Part shown: in pieces, positions 34,287-45,783 of the stretch
Numbering within the stretch: the first letter of the stretch is position 1
Layout: the number at the start of each line of letters is the position of its first letter
Assembly (NCBI GenBank): GCA_038030265.1
Contig: CM075943.1
Location: 45,694,001-45,758,000, forward strand
Length of the DNA: 64,000 nt
Source of the DNA: Corythucha ciliata
Taxonomy: Eukaryota; Arthropoda; Insecta; Hemiptera; Tingidae
Direction of reading: 5' to 3'
Made by a program: the position numbers and the translations under genes
Notes under the pieces: generated by a model
What the model saw: the letters and a program-made list of their open reading frames with translations, nothing else
The model's database searches: none
Told to the model about the DNA's origin: nothing

Positions 34287-36813
34287 CAGTGGCGTGCCCA
34301 GGAATTTTTCTTGGGGGGGGGGGGGTTTCAAATTACATAAAGGGCACGGTCCTTTATAGTCAACTCTGCGCCAATAGTCAATCCATCTTTTAAGGGCGCG
34401 AATAGCCAGTTTGGCAATTTTTTCGGTGCAGCATGGCACAAATCGTCATTTAAGCCATCTATACAAGGCGCGAATGATCGGTTCCGGTATTTCTAAGGCA
34501 CGAATTGTCCGCAGTTTCACCGTTTTCAAGCCGCGGAAGATCAGTTTTTTTTGCTGGTGCCGATAGCCACTTTGAAGACGCGCAGTAGCCTCTGTAGGGC
34601 GCAAAAGATCTGATTAGCTAATCTTTGGACCGTGAATTTCTGGTACGAGTATGCCATTTTTAAGACTTAAATAGTCAGTTTTGCTATTTTTAGGGAACGA
34701 ATCGTCAGTTTAGACATTTTCAGGGCATGAGGTTCAGTTTGGCCATTTTTTATGCTGGATAATGGTCGATTTTGCATTTTCAGGACATGAATCATCCGTT
34801 TCGGACCTTTCAAAGCACGAATCTCGCGGGCCGCTATATGTAGAGTTGGTATTACTAATTTTAGGACGTGAATAGCCAGTTTGGCCATTTTTACGGCGCA
34901 AAATGTCAGAATGGTCATTTCTAAGGCATGAAGAGTCAGTGCGATATTTTAAGTGCTCGAATCATCAGTTTTACTAGTCGAAATGGTCAGTTTTGCTGTT
35001 TTTAGAGCGAGAAATTTCTATTTTTCAAAGCGCTAATGGTCAGTTTGGCCAATTTAAGGACAGGAATCGTCTGGGTTTAGGCATTTTCAAGGCGCGAATC
35101 GTCAGTTAAGCTATTTTTAGGGCGCATAGAGTCAGTTTTGCCGATTTCATGGCTTGCATAGTCAGTTTGGCCAATTTTAGGGCGTGTAGTCTTGAAGCAT
35201 GACATTTATATAGGGCGTCAAACCAAGGCGATAATGGTCAGTTAGGGCATTTTTGGCGTGCGACTGGTTGATTTTGCCATTTTCAGGGCGCGAATCGTCA
35301 GTTATACTTTGCCCAAACATAACAGCATATAGGCGGGTTCAATTAGTCACTTCTAGCCAATTACGCACGAATCGTTATTTTGACCATTCTTGGCGCGCTA
35401 ATGGTCTATTTTGCAGCTTTCAGGACAGGAATATAATCTGTTAAGGCATTTCCAGGCCGCCTAGAGTCATATTGACCATTTTAGAGCGAGAATCGCCAAT
35501 TTGGCTATTTTTGGGGCGTGTGAAGTCATTTTGGCGGTTTTATAGAGTGGTAAATGCCAATTTTTAGGGCGCAAATATACATTTTAAATGCAAGAATCGT
35601 CAGTTTTGCCATTTGCAGGCGCGATTATAGTCAGTTTAGCAGTTGTTAGGTAGTGAATTACTGCCCTGTCAAGCCATTTTTAGTCAGTCTAGCGAAGCAC
35701 ACAATCTCCCAAGCCCAAGCCCCTCGCTTGAGCAAATCCTAGATCCGTATCTGAGTACGAGTATGCCATTTTTAGGGAGTGAATAGCCAGTTTTATTTTT
35801 TTTATTATTATTTTTTTTTTTAGAGCACGAATGTTAAATTTAGACATTGTGAAGGCTCAGTTTGGCTATTTTTGACGCGGGAATTGTCGTTTTTGCCATT
35901 CTCAGGTCAGGAATAATCTGTTTAGGCCTTTTTAAGGCGCGAATCGTCAGTTTATTGTTAAACTGACTCTATGTGCCCTTGTCTGGGGCACATGGAATGG
36001 TGTTGCCGATTTTGTGGCTTGATTGCCCAGTCTGGCCATTTTTAGGGCGCGTAGAGTCAGTTTGGCCATTTATATAGGGCGTGAATAGTACGTCAAGTCA
36101 AGGCGCGAAAACCGTCAGTTTGGCTAATTTTGGCGCGCGGGTGGTTGTTTAGCCATTTTTAGAGCAGGAATCATCTGTTCAGGCATTATCAGTGCACAAA
36201 TTGCCAGTTGATCCAGTTTTATGACTCTTAAAAAAAGTCAGCTTGGACAATTTTAGAGCGGGAATCACCAGCTTGGATATTTTTAGCGCACTTATGTATA
36301 ATCAGTTTAGCTTTTTTCAAGGCGGAATCAGTTTTAGCTATTTTCAGGGCGCGTGAAGTCAGTTTGGCTATTTTTATGACTCAAATACTTAGTTTTGCCA
36401 TTTTGGGGCGCGAGTATAGTCAGTCTAGGATTCTGTATGGTGGGAATAGCTAATTTAGCTAATTTTAGGCAGCAAATGGCTGCCAAGTCATCTTTAGTAG
36501 AATTTCTCAAGCCCCTCTCTCTTGAACATATCCTGAATCCACGCCAAGACAGTGGAATAAATACCATATTATGCCGTGGATAGTTACTTAGGGTACTAAA
36601 TTGCTAAAAAAAGAACTTTTAGGGTCATACAAATCACGTTTTTGTTGTTTCTTTTGTTTGTTTGTTTTTTTACTTTTTTACTTATTCATTTCATTTTATT
36701 TATTTATTTTGTATTTCTATTTCTTTTTTATTTCTATTTATTTTGGTGGGCTGAAGTACTCTGGGGGGGGGGGGTTCTGACCCCCAAAACCCCCCCCCAT
36801 GGGCACGCCACTG
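34287..36813. mobile_element. Non-autonomous hAT element, 2.5 kb, 8-bp TSD
   Basis: TIRs CAGTGGCGTGCCCA at 34287 and TGGGCACGCCACTG ending at 36813. The 8-bp duplication ATCTGTTG lies at 34279-34286 and 36814-36821. TIR type and TSD length are diagnostic of hAT. No transposase. The interior is mostly a degenerate array of about 35-bp units, flanked by G/C homopolymers near each end. The insertion splits an exon of the SWIM/YqaJ gene. Confidence 0.92.
34330..36470. repeat. Degenerate tandem array inside the hAT element
   Basis: Dozens of diverged units built on TTTTTAGGGCGCGAAT followed by NGTCAGTTTGGCCA. Spacing is irregular, roughly 30-45 bp, and a few units have expanded T runs (near 35808). 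The repetition inflates a small element to 2.5 kb. Confidence 0.85.
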
Positions 36814-37464
36814 ATCTGTTGGGTACGTCGAACTTCGCCGCCAAAAAAATATTGTTGAAGTTTTCTCAAAAATCACCCCGGAACACAAGGTTCGCGCGAA
36901 GCCTTACTCGGTAGGCGTCACTATTGACGAGGAAAACGACCGGGTAATTAAGGGTGAATGCCTGGACTATGTTGCATCGTCTGGTATGTATTCCTCTATT
37001 TGGGTTTTGGGATTTTATATTACTGTGGCCGTTGGTGTGAACTGCTTCATTTTTTTTCTTCGTCTTTTGCCATAGGGGGATGCAAGCACCTTATCACGTT
37101 TTTATTTTGGCTACACAGACGTAGTGAAGAGTCCTCACCGACGTCAGTCGTTACCTACTGGAAGAAGAGCCGGCTTTCCTTAGTCGTCGAGAGGAAATTC
37201 ATCTCGCTGAAAGATTCGACTCCACACTACAAACCCTTCCCTCAGCCCACTACATTCCCACTCGTAGAGGAAGTCGTTCGAGAGTGTAAAAAATAAGGCG
37301 TGTTTAACACATTATGCTCAATGGCTGAAGACAGTGATACCACTAGTTCATTACACGATTTGTGGACTGAATTCAAGTTTTCTCGGCCTAAGGCCGACAT
37401 AAGTGCATCTCATTTCATCAGATACTGCCAGGAGGCCATGAATAAGAAAATCATGGACGAAGAA

Positions 37465-37578
37465 TGTGATGATTATATCCCCATTAATTATTGTTACCCA
37501 CATGTCACTTTGTTGAGAATCATTCGATGTCTGAACTTTGTTTAATAAAGCCTTTATGAAAGGTCTTAATTTACTACA
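37465..37578 (+). repeat. Gypsy B 5' LTR
   Basis: TGTGATGATT ... TTTACTACA. Contains AATAAA at 37544-37549 as the likely poly(A) signal (used in the 3' copy). Confidence 0.95.
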
Positions 37579-37579
37579 A

Positions 37580-37595
37580 TTTATTAAACAAAGTT
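37580..37595 (+). promoter_or_regulatory. Candidate self-complementary primer-binding site of Gypsy B
   Basis: TTTATTAAACAAAGTT, starting two bases after the LTR, is the exact reverse complement of AACTTTGTTTAATAAA at 37534-37549 inside the LTR (16 of 16). I see no match to a tRNA 3' end. Tf1/sushi-type elements prime from the 5' end of their own RNA in this way. If so, the transcript would start at about 37534. Inferred, not shown. Confidence 0.55.
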
Positions 37596-37614
37596 GTTTT
37601 TTCTCTCTCGTGCA

Positions 37615-40600
37615 ATGGAAAGTAGTCATAATGAATCAGTCGCTCACGATCGCTTCTTGCAAATCCTGAAACCTGACAAGTTCTGTTCTTTACCAGAGTC
37701 ACCGCATGCATCAAAAGAATGGAGACACTGGAGAAGAACGTTTACTACGTTTGTAGAGAAGAACGTCTCTGAAGAACACAAACTGGATGCGCTGGTGAAT
37801 CTCGTGTCGCACAATGTTTTCGAATTTATAAGCGACTGCGAGTCGTACGCAGCTGCAATGGACATATTGAATGCTATTTTCACTCCGAAGAAAAACGTGC
37901 TCTTCGCCAGACACGTTCTTTCTAATCGGAAACAACAGCCCGGAGAATCAATCGACCTTTATTTACAAGTCTTACGCGCCTTAAGCAAGGACTGCGAATT
38001 TTCAGCTGTTGACGCTAGAACTTACTGCGATGAATCGGTCCGCGATGCCTTCATAAACGGAATTTCATCATCGCAAATTCGACAAAGAATTTTAGAAAAG
38101 AATTCTTCAACTTTGAAAGAAGTCGAAGACATCGCTCGCTCTTTAGAATCAGCTCAAAAGAACTCCGATGCATTCAACCTGTCTGAATCTTCTACACTTC
38201 ACTGCAGTGGAATTGAAAGTCTGCAAGGAAGTTCAACGGAAAAAGAAATTTCGTCTACGATTGCAGCGACTGAGCGACGCTCTCAAATTAAATGTTATTT
38301 TTGTGGGAACTCCCGACACCGTTCTCGCCAAGACTGCCCCGCATTAGACGCCATTTGCAGAGCCTGTTCTAAAAAAGGGCATTTTCAAAAAGTTTGTCGT
38401 TCGGTTAAATCTGTCGCAAAGACTGCTTCGGCATCCATCACTCTGGCAGCAACAAACTCACCCGACGTCCTTTCTAAAGCAGTTGTCAGTGGCAAAATTA
38501 ATGGCTCTCCAGTCAACATTTTAGTCGACACTGGGAGTTCTGACAGTTTCATCAGCAGTAAATTTGCGGCAAAAATTAATTTAACATTACACCCAGAAAA
38601 AAGAACTGTGAGCATGGCTTCATCATCGCTTCTCTCGTCAATCTCCAAATATGCGTTGGTCACTCTCGAAGCAATCGACCACACATACTCGAACGTGAAA
38701 CTCATGGTTCTCGAAAATCTTTGTTCTGACGTTCTGATCGGACACGATATTTTGAAACAACACTCCAAAATGAGCATGGAATTCGGCGGCTCGAAAGAAC
38801 CTTTTTCAGTTTGTAACGTGGCTTGTGCGAACGTCCAACCAGCCGAGCTATTCAAACATTTGAGTCTAGACTGTAAACCTATAGTCACTAAGTCGCGTCG
38901 GTACTCAGAAGAAGATGACAACTTCATTCGTTCTGAAATTCAGAAGCTTGCCCATGACGGCGTCATTCAAAAAAGTACTTCTCCTTGGAGAGCTCAGGTG
39001 CTCATTACCAAAAATGAGAATCATAGAAGACGACTGGTAATTGATTATTCCCAAACCATAAATAAATTTACATTTCTTGACGCCTATCCTCTTCCGAACA
39101 TTGAAAATTTAGTCTCAAAAGTAGCAAAATTTAATATATTTAGCACGATCGACCTTAAAAGCGCCTATCATCAGATCCCAATACGATCAAATGACAGAAA
39201 ATACACCGCCTTCGAAGCATGCGGCCAACTCTGGGAGTTTTGTCGTATTCCATTCGGCGTGACAAACGGCGTGGCTTGCTTTCAAAGAACAATGAATGAA
39301 ATCGTATCAAAGGAGGGACTTGATGGAGTTTTCGTCTACTTGGATGACATCACGATAGCCGGTAAAGACCAAGAAAATCACGATGAAAACTTGAACAGAT
39401 TCCTCAAAACACTGAACAAATACGGCTTGACTTTGAATTTGGATAAGTGTAAATTTTCAAAAACTTCGATTTCGTTGCTTGGTTACCAAATATGTAACAA
39501 AACTATTCGTCCCGATCCCGAGAGATTAAAACCACTAAACGACATGCCTCTACCTGCCAACGCTGCAGCTCTTAAGCGAGTGCTGGGAATGTTTTCTCAC
39601 TACTCAAAATGGGTTCCGAAGTTCTCTGATCGAATCAGACGTTTGGTTGACTGTAAAACTTTTCCGATTCAAGAAAGCTCCGTTGAAGCAGAGGATTTTA
39701 TGCAATTAAAGAAACTCATTTCTCAGGCTTTTTTGACGACAATAGATCCGAACGAGGTATTAGTAGTGGAAACAGATGCTTCAGGTGTCGCGATTGCCGC
39801 AACTCTAAGTCAAAATGGACGACCTGTGGCGTTTTTCTCAAAAACTCTCTCGTCATGTGAACGGCGGCAATCGGCTATCGAACGAGAAGCGTTAGCTATA
39901 GTTGAATCGTTAAAAAAAAATGGAGACATCTTCTATTAGGCCGTCATTTTCAACTCATCACAGATCAAGAAGCTCTATCGTATGCATTTAATGGACGTGG
40001 GGCAAACAAAATTAAAAACGATAAAATAATGCGTTGGCGCCTGGAGTTATCCCCTTATTCATTTGACATTTTGTTTCGCCCAGGAAAAGAAAATATCAAA
40101 GCTGATACACTGTCAAGAGTTTGCGGCTCAATCAATTCGTTCAACCGCCTAAATGAATTACACGAATCATTATGTCATCCGGGAGTGACACGGATGCATC
40201 ACTGGGTGCGGAGCAAGAATCTGCCTTTCTCACTAGAGGACGTCAAGAGAATAACTAAGGCCTGCTCTGCATGCGCTGAGGTAAAACCCCAATTTTACAA
40301 GGGGAATGACAATCATTTAATCAAAGCTACTTCTCCATTCGAACGATTGAATATCGACTTTAAGGGGCCTTTACCGTCGAACAGTAAGAATCGCTATCTC
40401 TTGAATATTATTGACGAGTATTCTCGTTTCCCGTTTTCCTACCCTTGCAAAGACCTCACCTCTCAAACCGTCATTCGATGCCTTAATAATTTGTTTTCTC
40501 TGTTTGGTACACCCAGCTACATACTCTCCGACAGAGGAAAATCCTTTTTATCAAAAGAAATCACCTCATTCTTGCACGAAAACGGAATTGCAACGAGTTT

Positions 40601-41246
40601 AACTACCCCCTACAATCCAGGTGGAAATGGACAAATCGAACGGTACAATGGTATTATATGGAAAGCCATTACTCTCGCTCTGAAATCGAAAGATCTTCCT
40701 ATATCACACTGGGAACAGGTACTTCCTGAAGCGCTGCACTCTATTCGTTCTCTACTGTGCACCGCCACCAACTCTACTCCACACGAACGGTTTTTCGTTC
40801 ATTTGCGGCGGTCATTCAGTGGGACTTCACTTACATCTTGGCTTCGGCAACCTGGACCGGTTTTGGTTCGAAGAAATGTCCGGAACAGCAAATACGAGCC
40901 TCTCGTTGATCAAGCAGAGCTCATCGATGCTAATCCCCAATACGCGTTTGTGCGACATGCTGACGGACGGGAATCGACTGTTTCGTTGAAACACTTGGCC
41001 CCGAGTGGAAGGTTTTATGAAAACCATGAAAATAATAGCACTGACCACTTTGAAACACCTGTGGAAACGGATCCAAGTTATTCTCAGTCGAATTCAGAAG
41101 ATCCGCTTGACGAAGCTGTTGACAGTCGAACCCCTATTCCTCCTGAGCCGCTATGTCCTTCTCAAACAGATGTCGAAAACCGTTTAAGAAGATCCACTAG
41201 GATAAGAAGACCTCCTGCATACCTTAATGACTATGTCTCCAAATGA
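37615..41246 (+). CDS. gag-pol: Gypsy B gag-pol polyprotein, one frameshift
   Basis: One frame from ATG 37615 covers gag (about 230 residues), two zinc knuckles (CYFCGNSRHRSRQDC and CRACSKKGHFQKVC, about 38290-38400), protease (LVDTGSSDSF, about 38522), RT with YLDD (about 39340) and the start of RNase H. The frame is lost in an A9 run near 39911-39919 (apparent stop at 39937-39939). The downstream frame continues RNase H and the integrase with its H2C2 region (HESLCHPGVTRMHHW), D (NIDFKGP), D (LSDRGKSF) and E (GQIERYN), ending at 41246. Gag and pol share one frame with no gag stop, as in Tf1. No envelope. The homopolymer shift may be a sequencing error or a genuine break. Closely related to element A at 13917-16976. 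Confidence 0.9.
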
Positions 41247-41262
41247 ATTCAGCGGGGGCGAA

Positions 41263-41376
41263 TGTGATGATTATATCCCCATTAATTATTGTTACCCACA
41301 TGTCACTTTGTTGAGAATCATTCGATGTCTGAACTTTGTTTAATAAAGCCTTTATGAAAGGTCTTAATTTACAACA
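41263..41376 (+). repeat. Gypsy B 3' LTR
   Basis: Identical to the 5' LTR except for one base. Preceded by a short purine tract (AGCGGGGGCGAA at 41251-41262) that would serve as the plus-strand primer. Confidence 0.95.
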
Positions 41377-41950
41377 AAGAAGAAAAATTAACAAAGTCTC
41401 AGAGTGAGTCCAAGCTGTGGTACGAACTCAGATATGGCCGAATCACAGCGTCGGTAGCATATGAAGCAGCCCATTGCAAAACAGAAAATGGATCTCTTGT
41501 CAACAAGATTTTTGGTACGTATCTTGAAATGTTGTTTTAGGTCAGAATTCAGAGATCTTCCTTCTTGGAGCCTAAACCTGATTTGTTTAAAAATGCCTCG
41601 TTTTTCCAAGAGCCTCTTCTAAAATAGAGTCAACCTTCATGAAAAGAGGAACAAAAATTGGAAGGAGAGATACTTCGGAAAGTGGCTATGAGTACAAAAT
41701 GCCCCATCAGAACATGTGGCCTATTTCTCAAAAAGGAGCACACCATTTTCGGAGCTTCACCCGATGGCCTCGCAGGAGACTTTGTTGTGGAAATTAAATG
41801 TCCTTCGTCTGAAAAAACCACGAAGGCTTTCAATGCTAACAACATAGAAAACAGTCGAGAGGTCCATTTCGCAATTAAAATGTATGGCTCACGTACACGC
41901 TGCATGGTCGCATTCTCTCCGAGGCTTCGTTCTAGTCCAATGCACTAGAA

Positions 41951-44872
41951 TGAAATACGATTGAGTAAATTGTAGCAATCAAGTCACCGCCTCACATGGT
42001 AACCATCTTATAACCGGTGTATGGTGGTCGGAAAGGGTAAGGCACACAATGGCTAGTCCGTTGATCAAGGCTGTGTGCACAGTGCGTATAACGACTAAAT
42101 TTATCGTCGTCGACTTTTTTGAAATCAAATGGGAGTTTTCGACACGAGACCTGATTGTTGTTTTACCGAGGCGTCTTTTTCCACGGCTTATTCCGGAGCC
42201 TTCTGGCAAGGTTCCGCCCAGGCCCTGACGCCCATGATGCCGAGAGAAGAAGGAACCTTCCCACGCACATTCCATGCCTCCAGTGGAGTCCCTACATTGA
42301 AAGAGGAGTGGCAAACTTGCCGTTATGTCCACGTCCCTCACACTTTGATCACTATAGGGATTTCTAAAACAGTTTGAGGCTTTAGTTCGGGTGACAAATA
42401 GCCAAAAGAGGAAAGCCTTCCCCCCCAACGACCCTTAGAACCGCTTCACCACCACTGAGTTAATGATCGTTAGTGGGTCAAGGATAGCGGGCAATTAATA
42501 ACTTCACTGTTTTTTGTTTTATTTTATGGTCGAGAGCTTGTACTTTCCTAAAAAAAACAAAAAAAAACCGAGAGTGACTTCATTCTTGAACAGTGGAGTG
42601 AAAGAAAGAGAAATTGGGCGAGTGAAGTAAAACGTGAGATTCACTCTGCACTTTACTGCCTCCGTCCGCTATCAACTCCCTTTTGTTCAAATCGTTAATT
42701 TCTGCTGTCTTTTACTTTCTTTAAGCTCTCCCATTAATCAATTTTTCCTGGCCCCTTTAATCTTCTACAGATAGGAAGAGATGATAGGAATCAGTCAAGT
42801 TTTCCCCAAGTTTTGTGCGTCAGCGATTCACGCCATCCCCCCCGCCCCCTACAAACTTCTATTGCTTACACACTATCCAATAGACACGAAAAGAAACTTT
42901 GGGGAAATTGGGAAATAAATATGGAGTCCCTCATTTTTTTTTTTTTTTTTTCCCCTCAGTTAGTTGCTATCATTGGTCTTGATACGCGTGCGCTCGTGGC
43001 ATCTATAGCATACCGAGTCACCCCTCGGGAACGGGGTGGAAATGTATACGAGTAACTTTTTCTACGCTTTATATAAAATGAACACGGTGAACTATGGTTA
43101 AGAGGGGGGGGGGAACTCATTTTCCCTGGACTGTTTTTTTCTTCCTTCACCTCTCATATGTTCCGCCATTTTTCCGTAATACTCCGCGCGCGATAATATC
43201 AATATTGACGATGCAGCATGGCAGAATGAATCCACCAGGGGTCTTAGTTTTTGCGGTACTATTTTCCAAAGTACGAAACGAGAAACTTTCGAGTTTCCAT
43301 TTATCTCAACGGAGCTATTTGTTTTACTGTTAATAGAGGAATGAATAACAGACGTTTCCCCAAGTGGTAGAATGCTGTCGGGGAAAAAACCATTCTTACT
43401 GCTAAAGAGGAAAATGTCTCGCTAACATTTTCGAGAAACGACCCTCCCCCTTTCTTCTGCACACCCACCCCACCTTCTCATACTTTAAATTGTCACACGC
43501 ACAGAATTATGGATGCGTCACGCTTTGTAAACACTGAATGAAACAAAAGAAGAGAATATCGGAAACATAAATTATGTATGACCCTCCATAGACCTTGCGC
43601 TTTTCAATGGGATGATTATTTCGTTTTCAAATCCTCGCGAATGCATCTTGCTCCACCTGTTGCCCCTCCTCCCATCACCATCGTGGTAAAACTCCGGGAG
43701 CTCCTAATCATGGGAGGGGGGAAAATTTTAATTTCCGTCATTATTCATTTGTAAACCAAGTGTTTTTAATGGCAAACGAGGGACATTTTATCCCTCTAAA
43801 AAATAATACACAATTCCGAAAAGAAAAAAGGGTGTTGTCCTGTGTAAACTTTTAAAGGATGGATATTTTCCTCCCTTATCAAGTTTTTCTTACTCTTTAA
43901 ACTTTTTACTTTGTAATAAGTTTCCCTAAATCAATTTATTCGTCGGATATTCATTTGCAGTAGATTGTCGAGGGCGCCTCGTCGATACCATGTCAAAGGC
44001 ATCCACCCCATCTCTGTCCTGCTACCATTTTCTTCTATAAAGTTCTCGAAGAATATTTTTGTGGGATGTTTTTGCTTGAATGATATGACTCAATGATACG
44101 AAAAAAAAAAAAAAAAAAAAAAAAGTGAACATTTTCTCGTTACCTTACATATGTACTATCCGCGCGCCGAAAGAATGCCCCTGACGAAAAATTCCCTCCT
44201 CCCACCCCCTCGTCTGATATACTGCCTTTTCTAAAAAATATGAGCGCCCACTAAGCGAGGTGGCAACAAAGATACAGAACTACTGGATTGCTCACGGATG
44301 TTGAATTGTACGAGAGAAAAACGGTCTAACCTGCACCCCGTGACCTTGATGGAGTCCGGGTTGGCGGCACGTTTAAAAACTCCTTATACGTTAGTCGTAC
44401 AGTGGGAATGAGCTATCCAATTTTAAAAATCACAATTCAGCATGTAGGGCCCGTTCTGTATAATAAACAACAGTTGATACCAACTATTAATTACCTGATT
44501 TCATTCAATTTTGTCGCGATATTAAGGCCCGGTTCACACTAGTGTTGGACCAACGCGGCGTTGAGAATTCTCCCGGCGTTCCCTTTGCAACGCCGCGTTA
44601 ACGCCCAACGCCAGCGTTTGAGAAATACACTAACAGGCATTGACCACTTCTTTCCATTCGGCAAAAATATCTTTTTTACACCAAAAAACTCAAGGACCCT
44701 CTTTTTCTCTTCCAGCTCTCAAGAAACTAACGGACACACGAAGGCAGGGACATTCCAAGAAGCTATAAAACTGCACAGGTATAAGACAAGTGTGAAAAGG
44801 TACTTTTCAAACATGAAAAACACAAATTTACAAATATGAAACTTACATAATTTCCTCTTCCGGAGTGACATA
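41951..44872. other. No gene recognised
   Basis: The 41979-42428 stretch is open on the minus strand for 149 codons but shows no known domain. The rest has A, T and G homopolymers (A24 near 44101). At 44525, GGCCCGGTTCACACTA resembles a MITE tip, with no partner found. Confidence 0.5.
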
Positions 44873-45045
44873 CATCATGCAGCACCCATACAAGCCAAAT
44901 GAGTTCATACATTTTTCACAGTCCAACATTTGAAATAAAACTGAAAGGCATTAACTTTGATTTATAATTCAAAAAATAAACTGAAATGAATAAGTAAATA
45001 ATTGGGAAACATTGCACACTAAGGTGTACGGATGAGATGGCAGCA
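44873..45045. repeat. Dispersed repeat, inverted copy of 6325-6485
   Basis: Reverse complement of the repeat beside MULE copy 1. Here it continues as TATGTCACTCC on the far side, which shows the empty target of the Gypsy LTR found at 6480. Confidence 0.7.
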
Positions 45046-45731
45046 TAGAGATAAAAATGAATGGAGAAAGCTTGGCCTTGAAATTTGTTGACCGTAGTTA
45101 TGGTGGGAGGTGCACCTTGTGAACCACAAAGTAACCTCAAGTCAAGTTGTTTTTTATTTACACATGTCCACTTTGAATTTCTAGTTTTGTTCTTTTTTCC
45201 TCTAGTATGTCTAGAAATAGTCACTGTGAGTGATTGTATTTATATAATTTTATATAAAATTATATATATATAATTTCGATTGTATCACAGGGCATTAATA
45301 AAGTGAATAACCCACAACTATACTACGGAGAATCTTTATTTTAAACGGTCGACCATGCGCGAGTTGTTGGACTTCTTTTCCGGATATGTCAACGTACGCA
45401 AGTAGCTCCAATCCTCTTCCGGGAATCACGACAGAAGCCACCGGGAAATCCGTCACTCATGTTTTTTATGGGTTTCTGAGTTCAAGATAACTTGTTTTTT
45501 ACTGGTGTGTTGTGTATTTTTGGGTATGTTTCTTCAGGGGTCGATCCTCTGATAGCAAAGATAAATACAGGGCTAAGCAATCACGAACGTTTATTTCACA
45601 TTATAATCGCTCGCAAGCAAGAAACAGACTAATTCAGAAACATACCAACACTGCGAATGAGAAGACTCGGGGTTCGAGCACAGCGAGAACTGCATGAGTG
45701 TGGCGACTTTTGTTCCAATCCTTGTATTACA

Positions 45732-45749
45732 TGGTACCAGGTGTAAGAC
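45732..45749 (+). promoter_or_regulatory. Possible primer-binding site of Gypsy element C
   Basis: TGGTACCAGGTGTAAGA follows an ATTACA that could be the LTR end. Position and the TGG start fit a tRNA-primed LTR element. The tRNA is not identified, and no 5' LTR could be matched to the 3' side. Confidence 0.4.
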
Positions 45750-45783
45750 CCTTTTAAGTAAGTGTTGAAACGTGAATCGCGAA

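Larger units (their letters stand above)
37465..41376 (+). mobile_element. Gypsy element B, full length, 114-bp LTRs, TSD AAGAA
   Basis: LTRs 37465-37578 and 41263-41376 are each 114 bp and differ at a single base near the 3' end (TACTACA versus TACAACA). The 5-bp duplication AAGAA lies at 37460-37464 and 41377-41381. Total 3.9 kb, unusually compact. The low LTR divergence indicates recent insertion, here into an exon of the SWIM/YqaJ gene. Confidence 0.95.
33901..41950 (+). pseudogene. SWIM zinc finger plus YqaJ-type nuclease gene, interrupted by two transposons
   Basis: Exons inferred from splice sites and protein similarity. Exon 1 from ATG 33901 (MPREGFEKAD) to about 34040. Exon 2 from an acceptor near 34251, interrupted at 34286 by a hAT element and resuming at 36822, to 36983 (donor GTATGT). 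Exon 3 from 37076, interrupted at 37464 by Gypsy B and resuming at 41382, to about 41515. A last exon is at about 41600-41950. Domains: SWIM-like finger ending in GGCKH with WLHRRSEE (37076 on), then a lambda-exonuclease/YqaJ fold with WYELRYGRITAS, the metal-binding D in GASPDG and VEIKCP. Breaks besides the insertions: in-frame TAA at 37294-37296 and a one-base frameshift near 41650. Such proteins are multicopy and often transposon-linked in arthropods; their role is unknown. This copy cannot make the full product. Confidence 0.78.

Noticed and set aside
34330..36470. Repeat array considered as CRISPR or minisatellite locus of its own
   Set aside because: It lies entirely inside a hAT element defined by TIRs and an 8-bp TSD, with irregular degenerate units.
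41382..41945. YqaJ segment considered as bacterial or phage contamination
   Set aside because: It is spliced, linked to a SWIM exon, and matches a known arthropod gene type; the domain alone is phage-like.
41979..42428. 149-codon minus-strand ORF
   Set aside because: Composition and lack of any motif suggest chance; the opposite strand is also open for 82 codons.
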